Source: CALAGB01 sp963789565
GTDB taxonomy: Bacteria; Chloroflexota; Chloroflexia; Thermomicrobiales; Thermomicrobiaceae
Length of the DNA stretch: 64,000 nt
Direction of reading: 5' to 3'
Assembly: GCA_963789565.1 (NCBI GenBank)
Contig: CAWBKX010000002.1
Span: 2,480,001-2,544,000, forward strand
Numbering within the stretch: position 1 is the stretch's first letter; each line of letters opens with the position of its first letter. Position numbers and translations under genes: made by a program. Of this stretch, positions 49,673 through 57,817 are shown in pieces. Under the pieces are notes generated by a model, which was not told the origin of the DNA, did not search any database, and worked only from the letters and a program-made list of their open reading frames with translations.

Positions 49673-50620
49673 TCAATGTCGATGCCCATGCCCCGCGTGC
49701 AGCGGGAGCCGCTCTGGATCCAACGCGCAGCTTATCCTGCGTTCTAGCGGTTCATCGTCGACCAGACAATGCGTCTCAAGCGTGCTGTGGTCGATACGGT
49801 GCTTTTTGCGAAGCACGCGGCGCACCTCAGTCAGGATGGTGCGGATTTGGTCCGGACTCGAATCGATGCCGGGGTCGAGCGCGATGTGCGCGGCCAGCGC
49901 CTGGACATTCGAGCTGAGACTCCAGACGTGTAAATCGTGGATGTTGGCCACACCCGGAACCGCCTCGACGTCGCGCATCAGCGCGTCGAGATCGATGTCG
50001 GATGGCGTGCTCTCGAGCAGAATGCCGATCGTCTCGCGAATGATGCTCCAGCTTGACCAGATGATGAACGCGCCGATTAGGAGTGAGACGAGCGGATCCC
50101 AGATGGTCGAGCCGGTCAGCCAGATGATGACTCCAGCGACGATCACGCCGATCGATGAGGCGGCGTCACCGACCATGTGGATGAACGCAGAGCGAACGTT
50201 GACGTCGTGCGCACCGCGACGCAATGAAAGCGCAATCGACGTGTTGAGGATCAGGGCCACGCCCGCCACCAGGATCATTGGCAAGCTTGAGACCGACTGG
50301 GCATGCGCCAGTCGCTGGTAGCCCTCATAGAAGATGTAAATCGCCAACAGGATGAGGGTCAGCGCGTTGGCCAGTGCCGCCAGCACACCGACGCGATGGT
50401 AGCCGAAGCTGCGTTGCGGGTCGGGCGGTCGACCGGCCATGGTGAAGGCCCACGCGCTCAAGACCAGCGCAGCGACATCGGTCAGGTTGTGACCTGCATC
50501 GGAGATGAGCGCCAGACTGTTGGCCCACCAACCCACGATGAATTCGACCACCACGAAGAGGGCGGTGACGCCCGCCGCGAGCTTCAGTCGATTGCCGGTC
50601 ACGGGTCCATGACTGTGCAT
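49673..50620 (-). CDS. CDF-family cation efflux protein (CzcD-like)
   Basis: A 315-residue, 6-TM cation diffusion facilitator, exporting Zn2+ or related metals in exchange for protons. TM2 has SDAGHNLTD and TM5 has HMVGDAASS, the two His/Asp pairs of the transport site, which favours zinc. The cytoplasmic C-terminal domain (VANIHDLHVWSL) ends in a His-rich tail HAGHGHRH. ATG 50620 follows GGGAAGGATG. It is 111 bases downstream of the P1B ATPase on the same strand and likely part of the same metal-resistance unit. Confidence 0.93.
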   Translation of the reverse strand: MHSHGPVTGNRLKLAAGVTALFVVVEFIVGWWANSLALISDAGHNLTDVAALVLSAWAFTMAGRPPDPQRSFGYHRVGVLAALANALTLILLAIYIFYEGYQRLAHAQSVSSLPMILVAGVALILNTSIALSLRRGAHDVNVRSAFIHMVGDAASSIGVIVAGVIIWLTGSTIWDPLVSLLIGAFIIWSSWSIIRETIGILLESTPSDIDLDALMRDVEAVPGVANIHDLHVWSLSSNVQALAAHIALDPGIDSSPDQIRTILTEVRRVLRKKHRIDHSTLETHCLVDDEPLERRISCALDPERLPLHAGHGHRH

Positions 50621-50731
50621 TTCATCCTTCCCGACGCGGCGAACCAGGCCATTGATTCGACGGGGAATACGGTCTCAGGGCGCAGCGAACAAACGTCGCC
50701 ATCACCACTGACCTGGCAGGAGTTGTGCCCG

Positions 50732-53089
50732 CTAGGATGCGTTGCGGAAGCGCAACAGGCGCATGCCGTTGGCGATCACGATCAGGGAGGCGCCCACGTC
50801 GGCCAGCACCGCCAGCCAGAGGGTCGCCAATCCCGCTACCGCCAAGGTTAGGAAGAGGAGCTTGATCGCCAGTGCTAGGCCGATGTTCTCGCCGATGACG
50901 CGCTTGGCCGAGCGTGACAGCCGGATGGTGTACTCCACCGCCGAAAGGTCGTCCCGCATGAGAGCGATGTCGGCCGTCTCCAACGCCGTGTCTGTGCCGC
51001 CCGTGCCCATGGCGATGCCGACGGTGGAGCGTGCCAGCGCTGGCGCGTCGTTGACGCCATCGCCGACCATGCCAACCGAGCCGTAGCGCTGCAGCAGGCG
51101 CTCAATGGCGTCCACCTTCTGCTCCGGCAAAAGCTCCGCCTCGACTTCATCGACGCCGATCTGCGCGGCAATGGCCTCCGCCACGTTACGCCGGTCCCCC
51201 GTCAGCATGGCGGTGGTCCGAATTCCGGCGTCCTTGATGGCTTGCAGCGCCGCGCGGCTCTCGGTTCGCGGTGTGTCGGCCAGACCGATGAGCCCCACCG
51301 CCGTGCCGTCGAACGAGACCACCACCGCGGTCTGTCCCTGATGCTCGAGTGTCGCGAGTCGATTCTCGATATGGATGTCATTTGCGGTCAAAGAATAAGT
51401 CGGACTACCGACCCGCACGTGATGGCCGTTGACGGTCGCCTGAATGCCGCGTCCGGTCTCGGCGCTCACGTCGGTCACGGCCTGCGCGTGGTCGAGCGCT
51501 CGCTCGCGAGCTTCACGGACGATGGCTTGGCCCAATGGATGCTCGGAGAAGCGCTCGGCCGCGGCTGCCATGGACAGGACGTCGTTTTCAGCCCAGCTGT
51601 CGAGCGGGACGACAGCGGTGACCACCGGCTCACCCCTGGTCAGTGTGCCGGTCTTGTCGAATGCCAGCGCGCGAATAGAGCCCGCCGCTTCCAAATAGGC
51701 GCCACCCTTGATGAGGACCCCGCTGCGCGCCGCTGCCGAGATGGCCGCCACGATCGAGACGGGCGTCGAGATGATGAGCGCGCACGGGCAGGCGACAACC
51801 AACAGCACCAGCGCGCGATAGAACCACGACACCCAGTCGCCGCCAAAGGCAAGTGGCGGCACGACGGCAATCGCGGCTGCCAGGACAACGACGGCGGGGG
51901 TGTAATAGCGCGCGAAGACGTCGACGAAGCGCTGCGACGGCGCCTTTTGGGCTTGCGCGTCCTCCACCATGCGGATGATGCGGGCAATGGTTGAGTCGCC
52001 CACCTTGCGGGTCGTGCGTACGTCGAGCACGCCGGAGCCGTTGATTGTGCCGGCGAAGACCTCATCGCCCATCGTCTTCTCGACCGGCAGGCTCTCTCCG
52101 GTGATGGGCGCCTGGTTGACTGCCGAGCTGCCATGCTGAATCACACCGTCCAGCGGGAAGCGCTCGCCGGGTCGCACGATCACAACGTCGCCGACGTTGA
52201 TCCGCGCTACCGGCGTAACCTGCTCGTGGTCTCTATGCCGCACCACGGCCTCGGCTGGTGCGAGTGTCAGGAGCGAGCGGATCGACCTGCGGGCTCGATC
52301 CATGGTGTAGCCCTCGAGCGACTCGCCCAACGAGAAGAGGACGACGACCATGGCAGCTTCGAGCCAGGCTCCGATCGCTGCAGCGCCGACCACCGCGATG
52401 ACCATCAGCGTGTTGATGTCGATCTGCCTGGTCACTCGTAATGTGTTGAACGCTTTGCGCGCGATCGGCGCACCAGCGATCAAGATGGCGAGGGCAAAGA
52501 AGGCGATCGAGGTCACGGTTGGAAGCGAGGCCAACTTCAGGACGCCGCCAATCGCGGTGAGAGCTCCGGCGATGAGCGTGATCTGATTCGGTCGCTGAGT
52601 GACGAATCCCCAAACGAGTCCTTCGTCGCTCGACAATGCCGTGGAATCGTTATGGCCCAGCCGATAGCCGAGCGATTGCACGCGCTTGGAGACAGCATCC
52701 ATGTTGGTCTGGTGCGCCTCGTACTCAAGTGACATGCGAGCCCCGGCGAAGTTGATCGAGACCCACGTCACGCCTGGCATGCGACCCACGCCGCGCTCCA
52801 GCGTCAGTGCGCAATCGGCACAATCCATCCCCTCCACCGGAACCTCGCGGTGGGCATAAGCTTCGCCCATCTGGGCGCCCTCACGTTGCACCAGATCTTC
52901 GAGGGCCGGGAGCGAGATGACGTTCGGGTCGTAGTGGACGGTTGCGACGCCGCTCAGCTGATCGAGCTCGGCATCGGCGATGCCGTCAGTGCCGCGCAAC
53001 AGGTCACGCAGGCGTGTCAGACATTGGTTGCATGACGCGGACTCGGCCGGGAGCAATTTGGGAAGTGGCAGTTCCTGCACGTCAATCAT
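50732..53089 (-). CDS. P1B heavy-metal ATPase (Zn/Cd/Pb exporter, ZntA/CadA-like)
   Basis: A 785-residue pump. Two N-terminal metal-binding regions are present: a CNQC site (Cys20/23) and a GMDCADC site (Cys90/93). The TM6 motif is CPC (434-436), the phosphorylation site DKTGTLT (Asp478), and SEHPLG marks the nucleotide domain. TM8 has DVGASLIVIANGMRLLR, where the Asp is characteristic of Zn2+/Cd2+/Pb2+ pumps rather than Cu+. ATG 53089 is chosen with GAGGA upstream; it overlaps the regulator gene, so translation is coupled. It is controlled by the CadC-like repressor. Confidence 0.94.
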   Translation of the reverse strand: MIDVQELPLPKLLPAESASCNQCLTRLRDLLRGTDGIADAELDQLSGVATVHYDPNVISLPALEDLVQREGAQMGEAYAHREVPVEGMDCADCALTLERGVGRMPGVTWVSINFAGARMSLEYEAHQTNMDAVSKRVQSLGYRLGHNDSTALSSDEGLVWGFVTQRPNQITLIAGALTAIGGVLKLASLPTVTSIAFFALAILIAGAPIARKAFNTLRVTRQIDINTLMVIAVVGAAAIGAWLEAAMVVVLFSLGESLEGYTMDRARRSIRSLLTLAPAEAVVRHRDHEQVTPVARINVGDVVIVRPGERFPLDGVIQHGSSAVNQAPITGESLPVEKTMGDEVFAGTINGSGVLDVRTTRKVGDSTIARIIRMVEDAQAQKAPSQRFVDVFARYYTPAVVVLAAAIAVVPPLAFGGDWVSWFYRALVLLVVACPCALIISTPVSIVAAISAAARSGVLIKGGAYLEAAGSIRALAFDKTGTLTRGEPVVTAVVPLDSWAENDVLSMAAAAERFSEHPLGQAIVREARERALDHAQAVTDVSAETGRGIQATVNGHHVRVGSPTYSLTANDIHIENRLATLEHQGQTAVVVSFDGTAVGLIGLADTPRTESRAALQAIKDAGIRTTAMLTGDRRNVAEAIAAQIGVDEVEAELLPEQKVDAIERLLQRYGSVGMVGDGVNDAPALARSTVGIAMGTGGTDTALETADIALMRDDLSAVEYTIRLSRSAKRVIGENIGLALAIKLLFLTLAVAGLATLWLAVLADVGASLIVIANGMRLLRFRNAS

Positions 53090-53498
53090 GGCGGTCATCC
53101 TCTGCTGCATGACGACCGTGAGCCAGCGCCTGTGAGACGAGCGTCGCGACGTGATCGTCGTCGAGCCGGTAGTAGACGCGCCGCCCGTCCCGCTCGGGCC
53201 GTGCCAGGCCGTGCTCGCGCAGCACGCGTAGCTGATGTGAGGCGGCCGATTGGCTCAGCCCAACCACCGCGGCCAGATCGCAGACGCAGAGAGGATGGGC
53301 GGCCAGGGCCGACATCAGACGCAGACGTGTCGGATCGCCCAGGGCGGCAAAGAGCCCGCTGGTGATGCTGATCTCGGTGGAGGTCGGCATCGACGCACGC
53401 ACGGAACGCACCGCATCGACGTGGACGATCTGCTCTTCGCAGATGGTGTCGCTCGGCTCAAGCGGGCGAAGTTGATCGGCTTTGCGAGGTCGCGCCAT
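53082..53498 (-). CDS. ArsR/SmtB-family metal-sensing repressor (CadC-like)
   Basis: A 138-residue repressor. A Cys in the N-terminal arm (Cys20) plus CxC in the alpha-3 helix (Cys71 and Cys73 in HPLCVCDLA) form the CadC-type Cd/Pb-binding site. The recognition helix is LSQSAASHQLRVLREHGL and the wing contains RRVYYRLDD. ATG 53498 is chosen to match CadC length; ATG 53528 is in frame but lacks a site. The gene overlaps the ATPase gene. A perfect palindromic operator and promoter lie upstream, so it represses its own operon until cadmium, lead or zinc binds. Confidence 0.92.
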   Translation of the reverse strand: MARPRKADQLRPLEPSDTICEEQIVHVDAVRSVRASMPTSTEISITSGLFAALGDPTRLRLMSALAAHPLCVCDLAAVVGLSQSAASHQLRVLREHGLARPERDGRRVYYRLDDDHVATLVSQALAHGRHAAEDDRHD

Positions 53499-53536
53499 GA
53501 AGATACCCGTTCCGTATTGATACGTCATATCAAGAG

Positions 53537-53550
53537 TGAATAACTATTCA
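53537..53550 (-). promoter_or_regulatory. CadC/SmtB-type operator
   Basis: TGAATA-AC-TATTCA is a perfect palindrome matching the known core of ArsR/SmtB operators. It lies between the -10 box and the regulator's start codon. Confidence 0.7.
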
Positions 53551-53562
53551 TATAACGCTCTC

Positions 53563-53591
53563 AGGATAGCATCGAGAGTGTCGACCGTCAA
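53563..53591 (-). promoter_or_regulatory. Promoter of the metal-resistance operon
   Basis: On the minus strand TTGACG (53591-53586), a 17-base spacer and TATCCT (53568-53563). The operator follows immediately, so a bound repressor would cover the transcription start. Confidence 0.5.
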
Positions 53592-53981
53592 TCTGGTGGG
53601 TAGTTGGTCCGCTCAGCCAGGGATTTGCGTTGGTTCACGATTCAATGCGGTCGGCAACCGGCAGACGGGACACGTTGACCCTGGGTGAATGGTCGTTGAC
53701 GAGTTATTTGCGTGATCTGTGACGGTCGTCGGGCTTCGGCCGAAGGGCAGACACAGGGGTCTGCCCTTACGTTGCTGCGGCTGGGGTCAGTCCGTTTCAA
53801 CGGGCTTCGCATAGGTCGCCGCACGGTTTCGTCCCAGCGCGGTCATGGACTTTGTTCCGAATTAAATCGTCATCGACCATTCAAGACAGGTTGACCGCGG
53901 ACCGTCTACCAAATCGTCTCGTCAAACGCTATTCAACTCAGGGTAGTCGCTCGGCGATTACCGGTTCGTTCTATCGATGTC
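53592..53981. other. Intergenic region between metal-resistance operon and O-methyltransferase
   Basis: About 390 bases. Most of it is the dispersed repeat listed separately. The remaining stretch shows no convincing coding frame. Confidence 0.5.
53663..53905 (+). repeat. Dispersed intergenic repeat, third locus
   Basis: The unit has GGTCGTCGG-type, CCGAAGGGC (from 53724), GCCCTTACG, CAGTCCGTTTCAACGGGC and GGGCTTCGCATAG blocks in the same order as the 45 kb copy, with a GTTTCGTCCCAGCGCGGTCAT block and an ACCATTCAAGACAGGTTGACC end. The 25-base block starting 53724 matches 45364-45388 except for two bases. It ends about 80 bases before the methyltransferase gene. Confidence 0.65.
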
Positions 53982-54977
53982 TCACGCCCTGCGGCACTCG
54001 ACGATGAAGCGTCCCGTCGGTTGGCGGCCGGTGGCGCTCACGTTGAGCCCTGCTTGACGGGCGAGCTCGGTGAACTGAGGCAACCCCCGATTCTTGCCGC
54101 CGACGAGAACGGTGTCGGGAGCAAGCCCGCCCGAGCTCGACTCGGGCGAGACACTGCCGACGACCACAATTCGGCCGGTCGTCCCAGTCGCCCCGATCGC
54201 CTCAGCGCAACGCTTGAGGAGGGCCAGGGCCTCTTCGTCGGGCCAATCGTGGAGAACGCGATTTAACAGGTATACGTCGTGTCCAGTTGGGAGTGGGTTG
54301 AAGAAGCTTTGACCCGCGACGGTCACTCGATCGGCGACCCCGGCGTCGTCAAAGGTCTGTTTTGCGTTGGCCACAGCTCGCTGGAAATCGATCAGGATGC
54401 CATGCACATGTGGATGCGTCTGGAGAATCGCGGCCAGCAGCGCTCCAGTTCCGCCGCCCACGTCGACCACAGTCTGCACGTCCTCCCAATCGCCGTTGAC
54501 GAGTACCTCGGGATCGGGCGCGCCGTGTCCGGCAACGCCCATCAGGGCGTCGAAGCCCGTGCCCAGGTCGGGATGAGCGTTGAGGTCCTCCCAAAAGGGC
54601 AGCCCAAAGATGTCGGCGTAGGCAGGTTTACCGGTACGCACCTGCGTCAACAGGCCACTCCAGGCCAGCGCGAAGCGTCCTCCGATGCCATCCAGGTCCA
54701 GACCCAACCGCATCGGTCCATCACGCAACATTTGAGCAGGCTCGTTCAAGGCAAAGCGTCCAGGCTCCAGCTGCTCAAAGACGCCCTTCGCGACCACGTG
54801 CTCGAGGACGCGCTGAAGCATGTCCGCATCGGCCTCGCAGACGAGCGCCAATTCGTCGATGGTGTCAATCCCGGCAGCAATATGGTCGGCGACGCGCAAC
54901 GTCGCCAGGACGTGGATGCCCCAGGGGGTGGCGAAGTCACTGAGCGCGAAGAGGTCTGCACCGTCCGATTCGGGCAC
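53982..54977 (-). CDS. SAM-dependent O-methyltransferase (two-domain, plant/antibiotic type)
   Basis: A 331-residue enzyme with an N-terminal dimerisation winged helix (TPWGIHVLATLRVADHIAAG and ADMLQRVLEHVVAKGVFEQ) and a Methyltransf_2 domain. SAM motif I is VVDVGGGTGALL; LLNRVLHDWPDEEALALLKRC matches the HDW motif of small-molecule O-methyltransferases such as carminomycin 4-O-methyltransferase. GTG 54977 is chosen because GGAGG lies seven bases upstream (54989-54985); a GTG at 54998 is also in frame. No biosynthetic partner gene is adjacent, so the acceptor is unknown. Confidence 0.88.
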   Translation of the reverse strand: MPESDGADLFALSDFATPWGIHVLATLRVADHIAAGIDTIDELALVCEADADMLQRVLEHVVAKGVFEQLEPGRFALNEPAQMLRDGPMRLGLDLDGIGGRFALAWSGLLTQVRTGKPAYADIFGLPFWEDLNAHPDLGTGFDALMGVAGHGAPDPEVLVNGDWEDVQTVVDVGGGTGALLAAILQTHPHVHGILIDFQRAVANAKQTFDDAGVADRVTVAGQSFFNPLPTGHDVYLLNRVLHDWPDEEALALLKRCAEAIGATGTTGRIVVVGSVSPESSSGGLAPDTVLVGGKNRGLPQFTELARQAGLNVSATGRQPTGRFIVECRRA

Positions 54978-55309
54978 GTCCAATCCTCCATTCGACACTG
55001 TTTGTTAATCGTTCGTTCGTGCGTCCAGCTTAGCAGGAACCGCGCCCGGTGTGGCATTTGTCGCTATCTCGAGAAGTCGCAGAGTGCGCGAACACTCTTG
55101 ACATTGTCTGACAAAAGGAGCATTCTATACGCCTGTCGTCGCGCTGCCGGACGTCATTTTCCGTGGCGCGAATTTTCGTTCGGTTATGCTCTCGATGGCC
55201 GCTGAAAGGGTCGAACTGTAGTCATGGTTTTCCGATTCAGGCGTAGGTGCAGCACGATGAGGCGTCAGTCCGACGTTCGCTGGAACCTATTTGCTGAAAC
55301 GAGGAGAAC
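54978..55309. other. Intergenic region between O-methyltransferase and argF
   Basis: About 330 bases between divergent genes. No gene is seen. A possible argF promoter lies at 55098-55126, which would leave a leader of roughly 180 bases. Confidence 0.4.
55098..55126 (+). promoter_or_regulatory. Possible promoter of argF
   Basis: TTGACA (55098-55103), a 17-base spacer and CATTCT (55121-55126). The -35 is perfect, the -10 weak; an alternative -10 is TATACG at 55126-55131. Confidence 0.35.
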
Positions 55310-56278
55310 ATGCAGTTGCAGACCAAGACCGCGAAATTCGATCTTCTAATCGACGACAATCTCACCCCCGATCAGGCGATCTCTCTGATTGACCGAGCTA
55401 TCCAGCTCAAAGTTCAGCTCAAGTCTGGTGAACCTCAGCATCACATCATGCCGGGGAAGACTCTTGCCATGATCTTCGAGAAGCCCTCGACGCGCACCCG
55501 TGTCGCCTTTGAAGTCGGCATGGCGCAGATGGGCGGACATGCGTTGTATCTCTCGACCAACGACTTGCAACTTGGTCGCGGCGAGACGATTGAGGACACC
55601 GGCGCAGTGTTATCACGCTACGTCGACGTCATCATGGCGCGCGTCTTCAAGCATTCCGACATCGTCACGCTGGCCAAATCCTCCAGCGTTCCGGTCATCA
55701 ACGGCCTCTCGGATCTTGCCCATCCGACGCAAAGCCTGGCCGACATGATGACTATCAAGGAGCAGTTTGGTGGGTGGAACGGCCGCAAGCTGGCCTACGT
55801 CGGCAATAAGAACAACATGGTCAACTCGCTCCTGCTGGCCGGGGCGCTGGTCGGGCTCGACGTCGCGGTTGCGACTCCAGTTCATTGCTCGCCCGACGCC
55901 ATGATCGTCGAGCGTGCCAAATCGATCGCGGCCAACACGGGGAGCACCATCGAGTTCTTCGAGAACCCGTACCACGCCATCCACAACGCCGACGTTGTCT
56001 ACACCGACGTGTGGGTGAGCATGGGCCAGGATCTTGACAGCCAGACGCTGGAGAGCCTCAAGGCCTATCAGGTCGACGGGGAGATGATGTCGGGCACCGC
56101 CCACAATTCCGTCTTCATGCACTGCTTGCCGATGTTCCGTGGGCAGGAAGTGACGGCCGAGGTGGCGGATGGGCCGGAGTCGATCATCTTCGATCAGACG
56201 GAGAACCGGCTGCACATCCACAAAGCGATTCTCTACGAATTGCTGGCCAACCCGCTCGGATCGGTGCTGATCTCGTAA
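55310..56278 (+). CDS. argF: Ornithine carbamoyltransferase
   Basis: A 322-residue transcarbamylase that makes citrulline from ornithine and carbamoyl phosphate in arginine synthesis. Carbamoyl phosphate motif STRTR (60-64), HPTQ (138-141), ornithine-binding DVWVSMG, and the HCLP motif (His271-Cys272) are all present, which separates it from aspartate transcarbamylase. The N terminus is complete and ATG 55310 follows GAGGAGAAC. No other arginine gene is adjacent. An inverted repeat lies 11 bases after the stop. Confidence 0.96.
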   Translation: MQLQTKTAKFDLLIDDNLTPDQAISLIDRAIQLKVQLKSGEPQHHIMPGKTLAMIFEKPSTRTRVAFEVGMAQMGGHALYLSTNDLQLGRGETIEDTGAVLSRYVDVIMARVFKHSDIVTLAKSSSVPVINGLSDLAHPTQSLADMMTIKEQFGGWNGRKLAYVGNKNNMVNSLLLAGALVGLDVAVATPVHCSPDAMIVERAKSIAANTGSTIEFFENPYHAIHNADVVYTDVWVSMGQDLDSQTLESLKAYQVDGEMMSGTAHNSVFMHCLPMFRGQEVTAEVADGPESIIFDQTENRLHIHKAILYELLANPLGSVLIS

Positions 56279-56288
56279 CCGTTCTCCA

Positions 56289-56329
56289 CAGGCTCTCGCT
56301 GAATCCAGCACGAATCCATCGAGAGCCTG
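56289..56329. terminator. Inverted repeat between convergent argF and the PWHPG gene
   Basis: CAGGCTCTCG and CGAGAGCCTG form perfect 10-base arms separated by 21 bases, 11 bases after the argF stop. There is no T run, so intrinsic termination is doubtful, but its position between convergent genes suits a bidirectional or processing element. Confidence 0.35.
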
Positions 56330-56378
56330 ACGGCATCAGCAGGAAAGGCCGCGAATCGTCTCGCTGGCGAGTTGCCGA

Positions 56379-56966
56379 TTACCCCGGATGCCAGGGATCG
56401 TTTTTCTTACCGGCCCCGGGATGCCACGGGTCCTCTCCCGACTTTTGGCCCGGATGCCATGGGTCGTCGCCCGAAATCTTGGCGTCCGGCACCCAGGGGT
56501 TGGCCTTCGGGATGCTGGCTTCCGACTCCCAGGAGCTCGGCTCCGGAATGGTCGCTCCCGGAATTCCCGCATCGGACTCAAAGGAATCGTTCTGCGTCGC
56601 GGGCGCCGGCATGGCTCCGCCACCGGCTCGATTGCGTGCGTGGTTGATAAGGGACTCGTTGAGCCGCGCGATTTTTTCCGCGGGCATCGTTTCCAGCAAG
56701 CCCTTCATCATTTCCGGTGGAAGACCGTTGTCGAACCTCGCCAGAAACGCAGCTGGCACGCCGCGCTCGAACTGGGCGAACGCCGCGGCGGGCAACGCCG
56801 TCTTCAGACTGTCGATGACATCGGTTGGAAGCACCTCAGTGATCGACACGAGGTTCAAGTGACTGCGTTCTGCAATCGCACTGACGCGCGCCGTCACGTC
56901 GCCCGAGTCGCGATTTGAGGATCCGCTGTTGAGAAAGAAACGAATAACGTCCAGGATGAGTCCCAT
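56379..56966 (-). CDS. Unrecognised protein with C-terminal PWHPG-type repeats
   Basis: About 195 residues. A short hydrophobic start (MGLILDVIRFFLN) is followed by a helical region (about 20-110; LPTDVIDSLKTALP, GLPPEMMKGLLETMP, then AEKIARLNESL) that looks like repeated short helices ending in Pro. The C-terminal third is low-complexity, with NPWVP then three DPWHPG units separated by charged spacers. I know no family with this layout. Histidines in the repeats might bind metal. ATG 56966 follows AAAGGGCGG. Confidence 0.65.
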   Translation of the reverse strand: MGLILDVIRFFLNSGSSNRDSGDVTARVSAIAERSHLNLVSITEVLPTDVIDSLKTALPAAAFAQFERGVPAAFLARFDNGLPPEMMKGLLETMPAEKIARLNESLINHARNRAGGGAMPAPATQNDSFESDAGIPGATIPEPSSWESEASIPKANPWVPDAKISGDDPWHPGQKSGEDPWHPGAGKKNDPWHPG

Positions 56967-57228
56967 GATCAACCGCCCTTTACGTCGCTTGCGAACCGCC
57001 ACACAAATAAGGGCCGAGATTCCAGGAAATGCCGAATTCTACGGCGGTTGTTCGCGCATGGCAATGAGTCATTGATCCACCTGAACACATATCTCAGGCA
57101 TCGTTCAGAGACGCTTCCTACTTTTGTGGGTGCGGGCCTCACGTGTTTACGATCGACCGAAGGTCGAATAACGACACGGTTTCTGCGTGTTGCGAGTGTT
57201 GAGATTTCAACGAGTGACGGGAGTTCCC

Positions 57229-57753
57229 ATGATACGAGGCGAGCGTGTGCATCTACGACCGATCACGGAGGGTGACGTTGCCCAGATCGAAGCCTGGGAG
57301 GCCGATCCGAGCTTCAAGGGCGAATACAACACGTTCGGACTGCAGCCAGCCGAATATATTCGACACGCGTTCGTGCAACACGGCTTCCTCACCGACGATC
57401 ACGGCCGACTGCTGATCGTCAGTGACGCGGACGAGGCGGTGGGCGACGTGGGCTTTCGCGTCGTGAAGCACGGCGGTGGGCTCGCCAATCGCGTCTACGA
57501 GATCGGAGTGACGGTCGCGCCGGAGCACCGCAGACGCGGCTATGGCGGTGAGGCACAGAGCCTGCTCGTAGACTACCTCTTTGCGACCTATCCGATCGCC
57601 CGCGTCCAGGCGACGGTCGACGCTGCCAACGTGGCCGAGCAGCGCGCTCTGGAACGCGCCGGTTTCACGCGTGAGGGCGTACTGCGTCAGGCGCAATTCC
57701 GTAGCGGTTCCTGGCACGACATCGTCATGTACAGCAAGGTGCGCGGGGAGTAG
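57229..57753 (+). CDS. GNAT family N-acetyltransferase
   Basis: A 174-residue RimJ/RimL-like acetyltransferase. The acetyl-CoA binding motif A is seen in YEIGVTVAPEHRRRGYGGEAQSLL, with the RRxGYG phosphate loop, and ANVAEQRALERAGFTREGVLR forms the typical motif B end. The N-terminal GERVHLRPITEGD is usual for proteins that acetylate amino termini of ribosomal proteins, antibiotics or amino acids. ATG 57229 has GGGAG five bases upstream. It is convergent with the F420-type gene. Substrate unknown. Confidence 0.9.
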   Translation: MIRGERVHLRPITEGDVAQIEAWEADPSFKGEYNTFGLQPAEYIRHAFVQHGFLTDDHGRLLIVSDADEAVGDVGFRVVKHGGGLANRVYEIGVTVAPEHRRRGYGGEAQSLLVDYLFATYPIARVQATVDAANVAEQRALERAGFTREGVLRQAQFRSGSWHDIVMYSKVRGE

Positions 57754-57817
57754 GGGATGCGACCGTACGGTCGTGGATACCGAGATCCAAGCGCGCCATC
57801 AGGTTTCAGACCAGCCG

